Notes: generated by a model from the sequence alone, not told the origin. DNA of 64,000 bases from Gracilaria domingensis (GCA_022539475.1 VCMS01000107.1:47475-111474); one strand, 5' to 3'. Shown: positions 54,008-63,764, numbered from the stretch's first letter. A program made the numbers and translations.

Positions 54008-56146
54008 ATGGTTTCCATATCTGCGATACTCTGTTTCCTAACCAACATTTTCCTTTTGGTAAACGTATTAGGAGTTCCTCAACCGCCTCAAAATGACTGC
54101 AACACGAAAACAATTCTTGACTTCATAGTCAGCGAAAACTTATCTCCTGCACTCAACTTCGACAACAACGGGTCCAATTTCAACATTCTAGCGAATCTAC
54201 TTGCTGCTGGAAATAGCGAGGGAATTTTGAACGTCAGCACCCCCGGTGGTATCACTTTCTTCGCTCCCAATGACGAAGCCATGATGCGTACCGCTCAGGA
54301 CTTAGGCTATGAAGGGGGTGGAGAATACGAAGTGTTCCAATACATAGTCTCTTTCCTTTCGAATATATATGAAAACCCCATAGAGTACCTCTTCAGTATG
54401 CCGTTGTACCATATCGTCGCTCCCAGTATGAACTCGACCGAAATCTTGAAGAAAACATCGTTCGCAACTTGGGACTCAGGACTTCCACTGGAGCGTAGTG
54501 GGCTTCAACTTATTGACCGCAACCCGGAGCTGCTAGATGCAGAGCTTGTCCCGGAAATGTTAGATATATGCGCATCAAACGGGTATATCCACGTGGTTGA
54601 TAGAGTTCTCTTTTCTGGTATCTTAAATCAAACAGCGAAACATTCAATTCGCCATGATCAAGAAGAGCCATGTTTAGACCATTCGGAAGAACCCACGTAC
54701 TCTCCAGAAGAAGGGGAGCTGGAACAAGCGAACGGTCTCTCTGAGCCTACTACTACGGCTGAGGCTTATGGAGAAGTTGAAGCAACCCCTGGAGTCAAGC
54801 AATCCTCTATTTCCACGTTGTTACGTTCTATTGTGGTGGGACCTGTTGACTTCACGAGAACAATAATACATCGCACAAGTCCGTCATCTAATCACCCCTC
54901 GACGTCGTTCGAGGTTCCAGAAGACGATTTTCAAACTGAAACAACGAGAGCGGAACTGCTTGCTTCTCCGGAACTGACTCCACTCTTGTCGCCTGGTTCG
55001 AATGGTGAAGAGTTGGTTGATTCGACATCCGTACTTCACGAAACTATTGCATACAACTTGGAATCCTCCCCGCTAGTGGATGATATCTTGTATCCGTCAT
55101 TTTCACCAAGGATTTCGTTTGCTTTCCGGACACCAGTTTCATTCGAGGAATACATACCGAGCCCAGAAGCTCAGGAAAGCTTTGTAGGACCATCAGTTCT
55201 ACCAGCACCTCCTACCTCATTCCCGTCAAGCACCTTCGTTTTCTCGACACCTGTTTCATTCGAGGAATACGAACAAGGCCCAGAAGCTCTGGAAAGCCCT
55301 GTAGAGCCATCAGTTCTACCAGCACCTCCTATTACATTCCCGTCAAGCTCGGAGCCATCAGAAACTTTCGAATCCGAAGCGACGAACATAGGCCTACTTG
55401 ACGATGAACTGAGTCCAGATTATACGGTCGCACCCTCCCCACAGGAAACCTTCGCTTTCAACGTCGGCTCTGTGCTGCACTCTCCCGAAAGCTCGATTAC
55501 AGGAGAACCAGAATCCCTGGAAGACAGTGCGACCCTCGAAGTAAGCAAAGAACCCAATTTCGAGGCAGGCGAAACGAACTTTCCCGAAGTGACAGGCATT
55601 CCCGACATTGACGGTTGTTTCCCAAGAACCGCCACCGTTCATTTATCTAACGGTAATGATATAGAAATGCATGAACTTCAAGCTGGTCATGCTGTCATGG
55701 CTTGCGAGTCAAAGTCAAGTACGGTCTATATGTTTTCGCATAGGCAAGCAATTGGTGTGCACACGTTTGTTCGCATAGAGTCCATAGACAACCATACTAT
55801 TGAACTTTCTCCAGAGCACTACATCTACGCAAACGGCCGACTAGTTATTGCTCAAAACGTGAAAGTTGGTGACATGCTTCGTACCCTCGACGGGCGGTCG
55901 AGAGTGTCTCGGATTTCAAAGGTTAACCGAACTGGGTTGTACGCTCCTCATACCATGCATGGTGATATTGTCGTTGGAAGGATTGTTGCATCGACGTACA
56001 CAAACGCTCTTCCCTACTGGATAGCACATCCCATCTTGGAAGTCATACGATTGCCAGTACGTTTCGGGTTAGCCAAAGAACCTATCGGTTCCCTTCTATA
56101 CAATGGAATCCCAAAGTCGCGGGACATCAGAAAGTGGTTCCTTTGA
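54008..56146 (+). CDS. Secreted fasciclin (FAS1) - Hint protein 2
   Basis: 712 residues from ATG at 54008 with a signal peptide (ISAILCFLTNIFLLVNVLG). A FAS1 domain covers about residues 30-205 (GITFFAPNDEAM, then MPLYHIVAPSM, then IHVVDRVLFSG). A linker of about 310 residues is rich in Ser, Pro, Glu and Thr. It contains an imperfect duplicate of about 40 residues (FRTPVSFEEYIPSPEAQES against FSTPVSFEEYEQGPEALES, each followed by PSVLPAPP). The Hint domain begins at Cys537 (DGCFPRT) and has Ser601-x-x-His604 where the paralogue and Hedgehog have Thr-x-x-His. It ends with APHTMHGDIVV and VASTYT. The Thr-to-Ser change is conservative, so autocleavage remains possible. It shares the architecture of the gene at 39780-41129 but with a much longer linker. 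Confidence 0.88.
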   Translation: MVSISAILCFLTNIFLLVNVLGVPQPPQNDCNTKTILDFIVSENLSPALNFDNNGSNFNILANLLAAGNSEGILNVSTPGGITFFAPNDEAMMRTAQDLGYEGGGEYEVFQYIVSFLSNIYENPIEYLFSMPLYHIVAPSMNSTEILKKTSFATWDSGLPLERSGLQLIDRNPELLDAELVPEMLDICASNGYIHVVDRVLFSGILNQTAKHSIRHDQEEPCLDHSEEPTYSPEEGELEQANGLSEPTTTAEAYGEVEATPGVKQSSISTLLRSIVVGPVDFTRTIIHRTSPSSNHPSTSFEVPEDDFQTETTRAELLASPELTPLLSPGSNGEELVDSTSVLHETIAYNLESSPLVDDILYPSFSPRISFAFRTPVSFEEYIPSPEAQESFVGPSVLPAPPTSFPSSTFVFSTPVSFEEYEQGPEALESPVEPSVLPAPPITFPSSSEPSETFESEATNIGLLDDELSPDYTVAPSPQETFAFNVGSVLHSPESSITGEPESLEDSATLEVSKEPNFEAGETNFPEVTGIPDIDGCFPRTATVHLSNGNDIEMHELQAGHAVMACESKSSTVYMFSHRQAIGVHTFVRIESIDNHTIELSPEHYIYANGRLVIAQNVKVGDMLRTLDGRSRVSRISKVNRTGLYAPHTMHGDIVVGRIVASTYTNALPYWIAHPILEVIRLPVRFGLAKEPIGSLLYNGIPKSRDIRKWFL

Positions 56147-56472
56147 ATTCCATGAACCATGTAAATGCAAACCTTTCAAACAATACAAATCGAAACATTA
56201 CATCCGTAGTCCCAGCGGAGGTGACGTTGTCCCATTCCAAGGTCAGACACACTTGGTCAGCGAGGTGACTAGCCCCAACAATCTACGTATCAAGCCATTT
56301 TGGGTGTTGGTGTGACATTGGAAGAGGAATAGTGTCTACGAATATCAGTCGACCTCTTCGTGAAGCATATGGCTTCAAAACGGCATGAGACCAGCACCAC
56401 AGCTAATTTCAGAAGGGCGCTACGGCTGTTTTGAAGAATACGTACGAATAGTTAAGCGTCATGCAGGAACCG
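56147..56472. other. Short convergent intergenic region
   Basis: 326 bp between the stop codons of the second fasciclin-Hint gene and eIF2B-gamma. It should hold both 3' ends; nothing else is seen. Confidence 0.4.
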
Positions 56473-57861
56473 TTAAAAGAATTCAATATTGTCCAGTCCA
56501 TATAAATCTTCCTGGACTCCTGTAAAGTGTTTTCCATTAGCTTCTGAGTCTGGGGGGACAGCAACACTTGCCGCGACTTGACACTCTTTCAGTGTTGAAC
56601 CCTTTTGAACGACAGCATCTTCACACACAATACACGACGAAAGATTAACTCCCTCTTCAAGAGTGACATTGGCCATCAACACACAACCGTTGATCTTGAC
56701 GTTGGAGGCCAGCTTGCAATTCGGTCCCACTACACTCTTCTTCACAGAGGTGCGGTCACCTGCCGTGACATTCTCCGCCACCTTGGAATCGGGCGACACT
56801 GAAACCATCTCACCAGCTGTTGCGAATGGTAATTTCCTCTCCATCTTCTTGCCTTTCTTCGGTTTCTCCGCTACTTTTGCAGAGCTATCAAGAAAGGCAT
56901 TAAGACATCCAGAAGCAACCTGTATGTTGGCATCGAGGAAATTAGTGACAGTGTTTACTCTCTTTGCGTACGTGTCGGTGACATCCAAAACAAGAGCGTT
57001 GACAACAAGTTCTTCACCGGGATAAGGCCAGTCCAAAGTGTCCGCGGTGCGTTGCAAAGTATGTTGCCGTCTAGCAAGGTATGGGATAAGATCAAAACGC
57101 ACGGAAGAAATAGCCGGGAAAAGACGGAGAGCGTTGCGGACAGTGCGCTTATCAAGGACATACACATGCGTATCAAACACGTCGGAACACAATGTGATGG
57201 AGTCGTATCGATTTGTGAGGGCGGCACGAACAACAAGCTTGTTTGAAGTTAGATCGGACGGACTCATGAGACCGAGCAGACGGTGGCGATCTGATAAGAG
57301 CGCATAGTTTGTCACGGTGTAGGATGAGGAAGAAGAAGACGATTTCTTAGACGCCTTTCCTTTCTGCTTTGCCTTTTGTGGAGGAGGGTGACATGGTTGC
57401 CGTATAAGCGCGACGGTAGCGGTTGAGAGGGAATCATAATGATGTTGAAGCACGCGAGAAAGATCAATATCGCCGACATAATCCGAACTAAGTACAATGA
57501 GACTGGTAGCATGGGCATCAGATGGCGCCATATATCGAACAGCATCTGCAGTTCCACTATCGGCAGCACTAACCCTGACATCGCATTTCAGCGAACACGG
57601 AAGCTTCTCAACAAGCTTGTCGTTTGGAAAAACATCATTGACATACGTTCGTATTTGCTTCAGACGGTCGGCGGGGACGAAAACGGTGCAAGATGGCACG
57701 CCGGCGCGCGCAAGGGAGAAGAGCGAGTAGAATAGCATGGGGCGGTTCGCGATGGGAAGAAGAGCCTTGGGAGTGGAGTCGCTTGGAAGACAGGACATTC
57801 GACTCCCGGCGCCGGCGGCGAGCACCAGAGCGTGCGTCGTGAGCGCGATGGACGAGTTCAT
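56473..57861 (-). CDS. EIF2B3: Translation initiation factor eIF2B, gamma subunit
   Basis: 462 residues, intronless, from ATG at 57861. The N terminus is a nucleotidyltransferase-like fold: LVLAAGAGSRMSCL, then TPKALLPIANRPML, with VLSSDYVGDID further on. The C-terminal third (from about residue 360) has left-handed beta-helix hexapeptide repeats (SVVGPNCKLASNVKINGCVL, VTLEEGVNLSSCIV) typical of eIF2B gamma and epsilon. The short length and lack of a W2/HEAT C-terminal domain point to gamma. eIF2B exchanges GDP for GTP on eIF2, and gamma pairs with epsilon in the catalytic subcomplex. A Lys/Ser insertion (KAKQKGKASKKSSSSSSSY) lies near residue 170, and a second Lys-rich one near 345. The first 49 codons plus 119 bp upstream are copied at 62240-62505. 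Confidence 0.88.
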   Translation of the reverse strand: MNSSIALTTHALVLAAGAGSRMSCLPSDSTPKALLPIANRPMLFYSLFSLARAGVPSCTVFVPADRLKQIRTYVNDVFPNDKLVEKLPCSLKCDVRVSAADSGTADAVRYMAPSDAHATSLIVLSSDYVGDIDLSRVLQHHYDSLSTATVALIRQPCHPPPQKAKQKGKASKKSSSSSSSYTVTNYALLSDRHRLLGLMSPSDLTSNKLVVRAALTNRYDSITLCSDVFDTHVYVLDKRTVRNALRLFPAISSVRFDLIPYLARRQHTLQRTADTLDWPYPGEELVVNALVLDVTDTYAKRVNTVTNFLDANIQVASGCLNAFLDSSAKVAEKPKKGKKMERKLPFATAGEMVSVSPDSKVAENVTAGDRTSVKKSVVGPNCKLASNVKINGCVLMANVTLEEGVNLSSCIVCEDAVVQKGSTLKECQVAASVAVPPDSEANGKHFTGVQEDLYGLDNIEFF

Positions 57862-57980
57862 GGTGGCGACAAAGGGATCTGCGCGAGCGCGAGGAATGGG
57901 CGATGGGGGTGCCCTTCAGGTGGAGCGCGGCGGAAGAGACGCACGCGGGCGCGATGTGAGATTTGTGGATTTGCTAGCAG
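57714..57980. repeat. Source copy of the duplicated eIF2B-gamma 5' segment
   Basis: 267 bp containing codons 1-49 of eIF2B-gamma (minus strand) and 119 bp upstream. It repeats in the same orientation at 62240-62505 with two substitutions and one single-base indel. All three differences lie upstream of the start codon. Confidence 0.97.
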
Positions 57981-60105
57981 GTTTGCGCTGCTGTATCTGC
58001 CCGGCGTGAAGTACACGCACACGTGGGTGCTATCTACAGTACGTGTACTGTCGGCGGGGCACATCAAGTGACACAGTGCGTCAGTTTTGTCCACTTGGTC
58101 ACTTCTCAATACCCGCACGGAAAGCATCGATGTACCAAGGGTAATCAGAACTTCTGATCATACAATCTCAACTGAGATTTTCAATTCTTCGCAAAAGTTG
58201 ATCGTGGCAACATTTTCTCCCTTTTTACCAGGCCCGAAATCGATTTCGATGACTGGCTGATTACGGCCATTTTTGACATGACTACGACTCCGTGACTTCT
58301 TAGATCTGAACTGTAGTCATAAAAGTAAAGCTGTCTAGAGCTCCCGGTAGAGTCCATCAAACCAGTTTGTGCGACCTAGGTCGCATTGAAGGCCATCAAA
58401 GGCAGTCTCTATTGTCTGGAACTTTAGAAATGACGGAGATTATAAGGTCTTTTGTTCATTCTGAGGTACAATCACCCTGCCAGCCTCGAAGCTCTTTGCT
58501 CCATGCAAAGGCATCAGCGTTTCGTAGGACTGTTCTTAAGGTCGCAAACAAGATTTTAGAGCAGTGAGTTACTTATACGAACTAAACAATTCATGTGCTC
58601 GGCCAATGCTTGCCTGATGACTACCACTGACTACCACAGGGGCGACTACAGCCAAATTCGCCCGACTTCTTGGCTTTTAGCACCTGACTACAAGTAGTCA
58701 CCAATACGCCCCTGCTTTTTACCTTACTACTACCCCTGGTATGTTCCAAGTTCGTAGACGCAAGGAGCTGGACTCAAAACTCTTTTGAAAGGAAACTTTT
58801 GCCACCACAGCCATCTTTTTCCCGACAGCAGTGCTCGGCAAACTCCGGTGCTTCCGAACATTCAAGCGAAGAAAGCAATATCTAAACATATCTACAGTAT
58901 ACCAATCATAACTAAGTTGCTCGGAAGAGTACGTTTTATACGAAGGTATTCTACCTTCGTGCAGGTTCAGCTTTCGGCTTGAGTGAAGAAACCTTACGAC
59001 GCCTTATCTATTGGTTTCTGTGGCACCACATCCGCTAATCACCATGCATCCGCAAGACTACAACAATTCTTCTTTGCAGTCCTCCGTTGGAGATCCGTTG
59101 ACGTTCTCATTTCGCTCTGATTCTTCGTGGAAGGATTGGACTCTGGCACACTACGTGAAGGCGAGCTGCACGTGCCCGACTACAACAATAAACCCCGAAT
59201 TAACCGATTGATAGTCATACGCGACTAACCGACTTTCATACAACTGTAGAACAAGTGGCAGCGCATTTCCAACCACAATCCCATCGATATTGAAACAGCT
59301 TCTGATGGGAGCCGCACCATATTTAACCACGAGTAGTTATGCCCTCTACAGTCATGAGTTTCTTTTTACCATCACCATCACCTGAGGTGGAACTCCAAAA
59401 AGACCTTCATCAACAATCTGTGTTTTAAAAGGATTACAGAAACGAGATGCCTGTTTTCTGTATGCCGTACGACGAATTCCTCTCGAGTAAGGGCTTGTTA
59501 CTGATTCCTATGCATTTGTTTGGTGGAAGGGTAAGGTTCTAGCCAATGAGTACAAAGACAAAATGTATGCTCTATCTGAACAACAACACCTCCTCCATAG
59601 ACAGCCTATTGTAAGCTGCCTTTGGAGGAGGCATGCTCGTTGTTTGCATGAGAGAGAGAGAGAGTGCGAGAAAAAGCCAGCACAAAACCCTTCACGCAGC
59701 TCGATGAAACCATAAATTCCTCAGCCGATGATGAACTTTTTATATCAGTGCTTGGGGATTAGCTTTATCTGTAGCTGCCGGAGAACGTATACAGTTGACT
59801 TCCGTCCGGCATTGATAATGAGCGATTATAACAAAGAATACGCCAATCACACCTGAGAGTTTTATCCGACCAATACCCTCATTCCTTGCGGTAGGATGTG
59901 CTTTCGCATATAAGGCACCCAACATTGGCTTCTGGTTTACATAGCACCCTTTAGCTGATCTTGACCCCAGAATTTACGTTGTCCGAGTACCGGTCGCTGT
60001 CTTGAATTTATCCCTCTAAACAACCACGAACAATCTACGAACAACAATTAAGCCCACTGAAAGACGAGTCCTCTTCTTCTTCGACACGAAAGAACGAAAA
60101 AGGCT
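57981..60105. other. Gene-poor interval
   Basis: Only short frames (58367-58567 and 59011-59211, about 66 codons each) with no domain. There are repeated GACTAC words around 58617-58700, a 21-bp hairpin at about 58939-58959 (ACGAAGGTA, TTC, TACCTTCGT) and a short AG run near 59650. The left end should hold the eIF2B-gamma promoter; the right end that of the gene at 60106. Confidence 0.3.
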
Positions 60106-61101
60106 ATGGTACCCTTGAGAGCATACATCCAAGTGTTCGTCTTTCTCCTTTTGAGCACAACATGCTTGGCCTTTGGTTCTGTAACGAAACTAGATGAATC
60201 ACAGCGTTGGAGACAGAGTGTAGCAGTACGTCTCACAACCCGTGGTCCAGACAGGCCATACGATGTGCTTCGCACCCGTCGAGATTCATCAGTGACTGTA
60301 ACATTCAATCGTGCAATCAGTACCGTTTTGAATGCAACTAAGCGGTGCACACCTTCGGATGAAAAACGATGTGTGCTTGCTCACAATAGTCCAGGGCTTG
60401 TTGGACAAGTGCACTACACGTTTGCAGATGAAGCTAGAAAAATCCGGGGGCACTCGACGCAAGTGCTTATGGCATGCAGATGTCTGGATACTGGCTGTCG
60501 CGAGGCCATCGTACTCGAGCCGAGACAGATTGTGTTGAAGAATGGTACTCGAAAAAACGTTTGTTTGTACTCTAGAGTTGAAGGGAAGTGGAAAGATTGC
60601 CATACAGAGCTTCTTCGGCTAAAGGAAATTGATGTGAGTGACTTTCAGGGAGTTCCTGATCCTGATAAGTTTGCTGTAGAGCTTAGTGAGAACAATTTTT
60701 GGGGGGCCAAAGGCAGACGCCGGTACATACGAGACATATCACAGACGGAACGCAATAAGCTTGAGAACATGAGCTTTGAGAGAATTCTGGCAGACTTTGA
60801 GGACAACGCACGTAATTTGTCCAACTTCTATGTGTTTGGCAATGATACAGTGGGTGACTCCCAGTTCCCTGATGAGCTGGTAGTGGAAAGTGAAGACGAA
60901 GATGAATGTGCAAAACTATTTGACTACGCGCAAAGAAGTGCAGACTGGATGGGTGCACAACAAGATCAACTAGCAATCGGCCGAAACGAGGATTCTTTTC
61001 TTGTTGCGCGACCTGAGGAACCGTCGTTATCAGAAGCGTTTCTCGCTATTGGTACAGGGCTAACTGGTCTTTTTGCATCAATCGGAATCTGGCATACATA
61101 A
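60106..61101 (+). CDS. Secreted or membrane-anchored protein of unknown family
   Basis: 331 residues from ATG at 60106. A signal peptide (YIQVFVFLLLSTTCLAFGS) is followed by a lumenal region with several Cys (CTPSDEKRC, CRCLDTGC) that probably form disulphides, and N-glycosylation sequons (for example NATK). A charged, helical segment follows at about 190-250. The last 25 residues are hydrophobic (AFLAIGTGLTGLFASIGIW), a likely membrane anchor. I recognise no family. The stop at 61099-61101 is only 8 bp before the next frame (61110), which starts with a basic stretch and a membrane helix. The two may be one gene split by a missed intron or frameshift, or a tandem pair. Confidence 0.6.
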   Translation: MVPLRAYIQVFVFLLLSTTCLAFGSVTKLDESQRWRQSVAVRLTTRGPDRPYDVLRTRRDSSVTVTFNRAISTVLNATKRCTPSDEKRCVLAHNSPGLVGQVHYTFADEARKIRGHSTQVLMACRCLDTGCREAIVLEPRQIVLKNGTRKNVCLYSRVEGKWKDCHTELLRLKEIDVSDFQGVPDPDKFAVELSENNFWGAKGRRRYIRDISQTERNKLENMSFERILADFEDNARNLSNFYVFGNDTVGDSQFPDELVVESEDEDECAKLFDYAQRSADWMGAQQDQLAIGRNEDSFLVARPEEPSLSEAFLAIGTGLTGLFASIGIWHT

Positions 61102-61109
61102 AACACGAC

Positions 61110-61625
61110 ATGAGGACAAGCGGAAGGCGAAAGCGACGCATGTTTGGTAAGCTTGGGATTGCATTCAAGGCGATACTTTATCTTTTCGTGACTGGGGTAG
61201 AAGTAGCAACACTGGTGACTACATGGATGAATCAAAACAAGGCGCAGAATTGGAAGTCGTTCTTCACGTGGTTCGATGCGCCTGTGGCGCTATCGTCGTC
61301 AGTTAGTGGATGCGACACTGGGACGAAATTCTTTTGTTCGGCCGCAGGCAGCGTGTATGTAGTGACGGGGTTGATGGGGACAGCAATGGCTTTCCACCCT
61401 AACCGGTCACGCTGGAACTGGTTGCTGGTGTCAATGGCGCTGATCATAGCCGCTAGCTCTGCGTTTGTGTGCGCGTCTTTTGTTAAGTGGTACCGATGGC
61501 AGAGAAGTTCTGCACGACGGGGATCAAGTCGAATGGCGCATTACGGTTTGCAGTGGAAACTATTGGTGTTCCGAAGCAAAGATGGCATGTGGTGCTTGAA
61601 CAACTCACGTAAACTCGGCGTGTAG
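61110..61625 (+). CDS. Small multi-pass membrane protein, unknown
   Basis: 171 codons from ATG at 61110, or ATG at 61140 (MFGKLGIAF). Three likely membrane segments are visible: about residues 17-38 (FKAILYLFVTGVEVATLV), 78-93 and 104-125 (WLLVSMALIIAASSAFVC). Two Cys lie in the loop after the first. The C-terminal 40 residues are basic and look less conserved. It follows the secreted-protein gene by 8 bp on the same strand. It could be its C-terminal continuation or an independent gene. No family recognised. Confidence 0.5.
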   Translation: MRTSGRRKRRMFGKLGIAFKAILYLFVTGVEVATLVTTWMNQNKAQNWKSFFTWFDAPVALSSSVSGCDTGTKFFCSAAGSVYVVTGLMGTAMAFHPNRSRWNWLLVSMALIIAASSAFVCASFVKWYRWQRSSARRGSSRMAHYGLQWKLLVFRSKDGMWCLNNSRKLGV

Positions 61626-61694
61626 CGAGCCGTGCGCGATGCTGAGGTGCTGCACCTGAAGGATGTGTAGACGAGATCATCCATCCGATCATTG

Positions 61695-61775
61695 ACGCCA
61701 TCATGATGATGATGGAATCATGATGATGGCGTGTGGAACAGGTACGACGGTACCGACGGTACAACTTGTACCGTA
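61695..61775. repeat. Two adjacent hairpins
   Basis: Arms ACGCCATCATGATGAT (61695-61710) and ATCATGATGATGGCGT (61717-61732) pair with one mismatch around six bases. About 24 bp on, ACGGTACAA and TTGTACCGT form a second hairpin within GGTACC-rich sequence. They lie about 70 bp after the membrane-protein gene; a transcription-end role is possible but not shown. Confidence 0.8.
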
Positions 61776-62239
61776 CAAGGCCTGCCCTCTCCGGGCAGCG
61801 TTTCGTAGAATTGTCTAACGTGCAAAAGACTAGACTCCAGATTAGTGTGCACATCGTGTTCTCATCGCACAGATTGCCATACTATGGCCTATGTCCCGTC
61901 GGTACTGTAACGCACTGTGCCCAAATGTGGATAATTCTCACTTCTCAGAGACTCACATCAAGTTTGGAGCACCGTTCAGCTCACAAGGCTCAGAAAAATG
62001 TGCTCCTTGCCTTGGACAAAGGCGAAGATGGTAGTCAAGCCTCGTTTACAAAACTGGAAGTCATGCTTCAATGGTTTTCAACAGACTCAAAGCAAAAGAA
62101 TCTTCTCAAACAGGTGCCTGTTTCACAGAATCGAACATGTGCCATAATGTGATTTGAAATATCTCTAGCGCACGTGACAAGTAGCTTATGAAAACTGCAC
62201 AAAGTCTACGACTGCAGCGTGTTGGCTAGCGCATTTTGT

Positions 62240-62505
62240 GGGAGAAGAGCGAGTAGAATAGCATGGGGCGGTTCGCGATGGGAAGAAGAGCCTTGGGAGT
62301 GGAGTCGCTTGGAAGACAGGACATTCGACTCCCGGCGCCGGCGGCGAGCACCAGAGCGTGCGTCGTGAGCGCGATGGACGAGTTCATGGTGGCGACAAAG
62401 GGATCTGCGCGAGCGCGAGGAGTGGGCGATGGGGTGCCGTTCAGGTGGAGCGCGGCGGAAGAGACGCACGCGGGCGCGATGTGAGATTTGTGGATTTGCT
62501 AGCAG
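62240..62505. repeat. Duplicate of the eIF2B-gamma 5' segment (truncated gene copy)
   Basis: 266 bp nearly identical to 57714-57980, same orientation. On the minus strand the ATG at 62387 opens the first 49 codons of eIF2B-gamma, then leaves the repeat and stops after four foreign codons (TAG near 62226), for a 53-residue peptide. The upstream sequence copied with it may keep promoter activity. No target duplication or flanking element was found. Confidence 0.95.
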
Positions 62506-62939
62506 CCAACGATCTATAATAGCTCAACATTGCAGCTACTAACCATTTCTCATTAGCCGTCCTGCACTTACTGAGCTACGACGAGGAAGCATTAAGAATC
62601 TTAAGTGTTTCCGACAGCAAGGCGTTCCGTCACCGACGCTTATCGCCTTCGTCTTTCCCTCTTCATTCAACCTCTAGTGCCCGTCGGCTTAGAAGCAAGA
62701 CACGACAAGGGGCTTCACATGTACCACCTTGCCCGCTCAAGAAACCCTGAGCGATGTTCTTTCCACCGCATTTCACCGTCGAAACCAGGTGCACGAACCA
62801 GTCCGTAGCCTTTCACCAACATCCAATCCTAGTGTAGTCCGTCCAAGAAAGCCCTGGAAAACCCCCTTCCTGCTCCCCGTTGGAGCTCTTCCTTCGGAGA
62901 GAAAATTAAGGGAACGGCACTAGGATCTTCCTCCATGAC

Positions 62940-63075
62940 CTGCACGTGACCTACTGCTTACGTGCAGCTTCTTCTTCTTCTTTAGTATGGTCTGCAACTC
63001 CTTATTACGAAGAAGAAGGAAAACTACGCTAAACTAGAGGTAATTTTCTCTCCTTAAGAAGGCCATACGTGCAGC
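62940..63075. repeat. Repeated module, copy A
   Basis: A stretch with CTTCTTCTTCTT, GAAAACTACGC and TAATTTTCTCTCC resembles 63485-63610 in the same order. On the minus strand both copies read as related peptides (FLLLRNKEL here, FLLLRNEEV there), so they are diverged copies of one coding fragment. Confidence 0.7.
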
Positions 63076-63239
63076 TAAACGGGGGGAATTTAGCGAAACA
63101 CCACCCAGGTCCATGAGGGCGACCGGCGAGCTAACTGATCACTCAGACCAGCTTACCGACCTCCCGGGTCGACTCTCTCTCTCTGTCTTTCTTATTATGC
63201 GGGCTGAAAGTGATCATGTCCACCCCAAAGCTTCGGCCT

Positions 63240-63545
63240 TTTGCCAACGTCGGTCTGTCTCACCTACTCAAGGCTTTCGCCCAGTCCCAGCACCAAGCTC
63301 GTCCTGGTGTACATCCCGTTTTGCTTCGCCACCACCGGTGCAAAACCGACACCCCCCGCGCGCAAGTGTGGCCCAGCACCAAGATAGTAGCCGTTCCACT
63401 GTTCCAACCGTCGCAAATGTTGGGACAAGCCGCCTCGTCGCATACTGTGTGAAGGCCCCGCGATCGAAGCGAACCCTTCAGCACATCGTGCTGCAAGTGC
63501 GTACTTCTTCTCCTTCGTTTGTACGATTCGCACCTCCTCATTGCG
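63240..63545 (-). pseudogene. Lipoyl synthase (radical SAM) pseudogene with internal deletion
   Basis: The minus strand reads SRGLHTVCDEAACPNICDGW and GTATILVLGHTCARG, the conserved N-terminal cluster motif of lipoyl synthase with its auxiliary-cluster Cys residues. In the next frame it continues GCRFC, completing the radical-SAM C-x3-C-x2-C motif after a shift in a G-run near 63350. Where about 150 residues should follow, it jumps to NGMYTRTSLVLGLGES, which matches the much later T-K-[ST]-S-x-M-L-G-L-G-E segment, and ends soon after. Lipoyl synthase inserts sulphur into octanoyl groups of mitochondrial or plastid dehydrogenases. This copy lacks the barrel core and cannot work. Confidence 0.78.
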
Positions 63546-63610
63546 CAGGAGCAGGAAAACTACGCGATGTATTTAAACGTAATTTTCTCTCCTGAAGAAG
63601 GCCAAACATT
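63485..63610. repeat. Repeated module, copy B
   Basis: Diverged copy of 62940-63075 (TTCTTCTCCTTC, GGAAAACTACGC and GTAATTTTCTCTCC in the same order), about 545 bp downstream. It overlaps the 5' side of the lipoyl synthase remnant. Confidence 0.7.
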
Positions 63611-63764
63611 TCGACGGGTATTGCTTGCCCCACTCTAACAGAGGTTTTCCTTCTCGCTCTCTTGAAGTACGGACCTCGTCTCGCCGGGACACGCTTGTAA
63701 GCGGGCAACGAACAAGAACGAGGTCTACATCCTTTTTGACCTGCGTACCACACTCACACTTCAA
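63573..63764 (-). pseudogene. Possible non-LTR retrotransposon C-terminal fragment
   Basis: A 63-codon minus-strand frame begins MKCECGTQVKKDVDLVLVRC, giving C-x-C and then C-P about 16 residues later. That is like the Cys/His motif at the end of many LINE-type reverse transcriptases, though the usual His is missing. The rest shows nothing diagnostic. Weak call. Confidence 0.2.

Noticed and set aside
61733..62152. A 139-codon plus-strand frame after the membrane-protein gene
   Set aside because: It starts within hairpin sequence and shows no domain or sensible composition.
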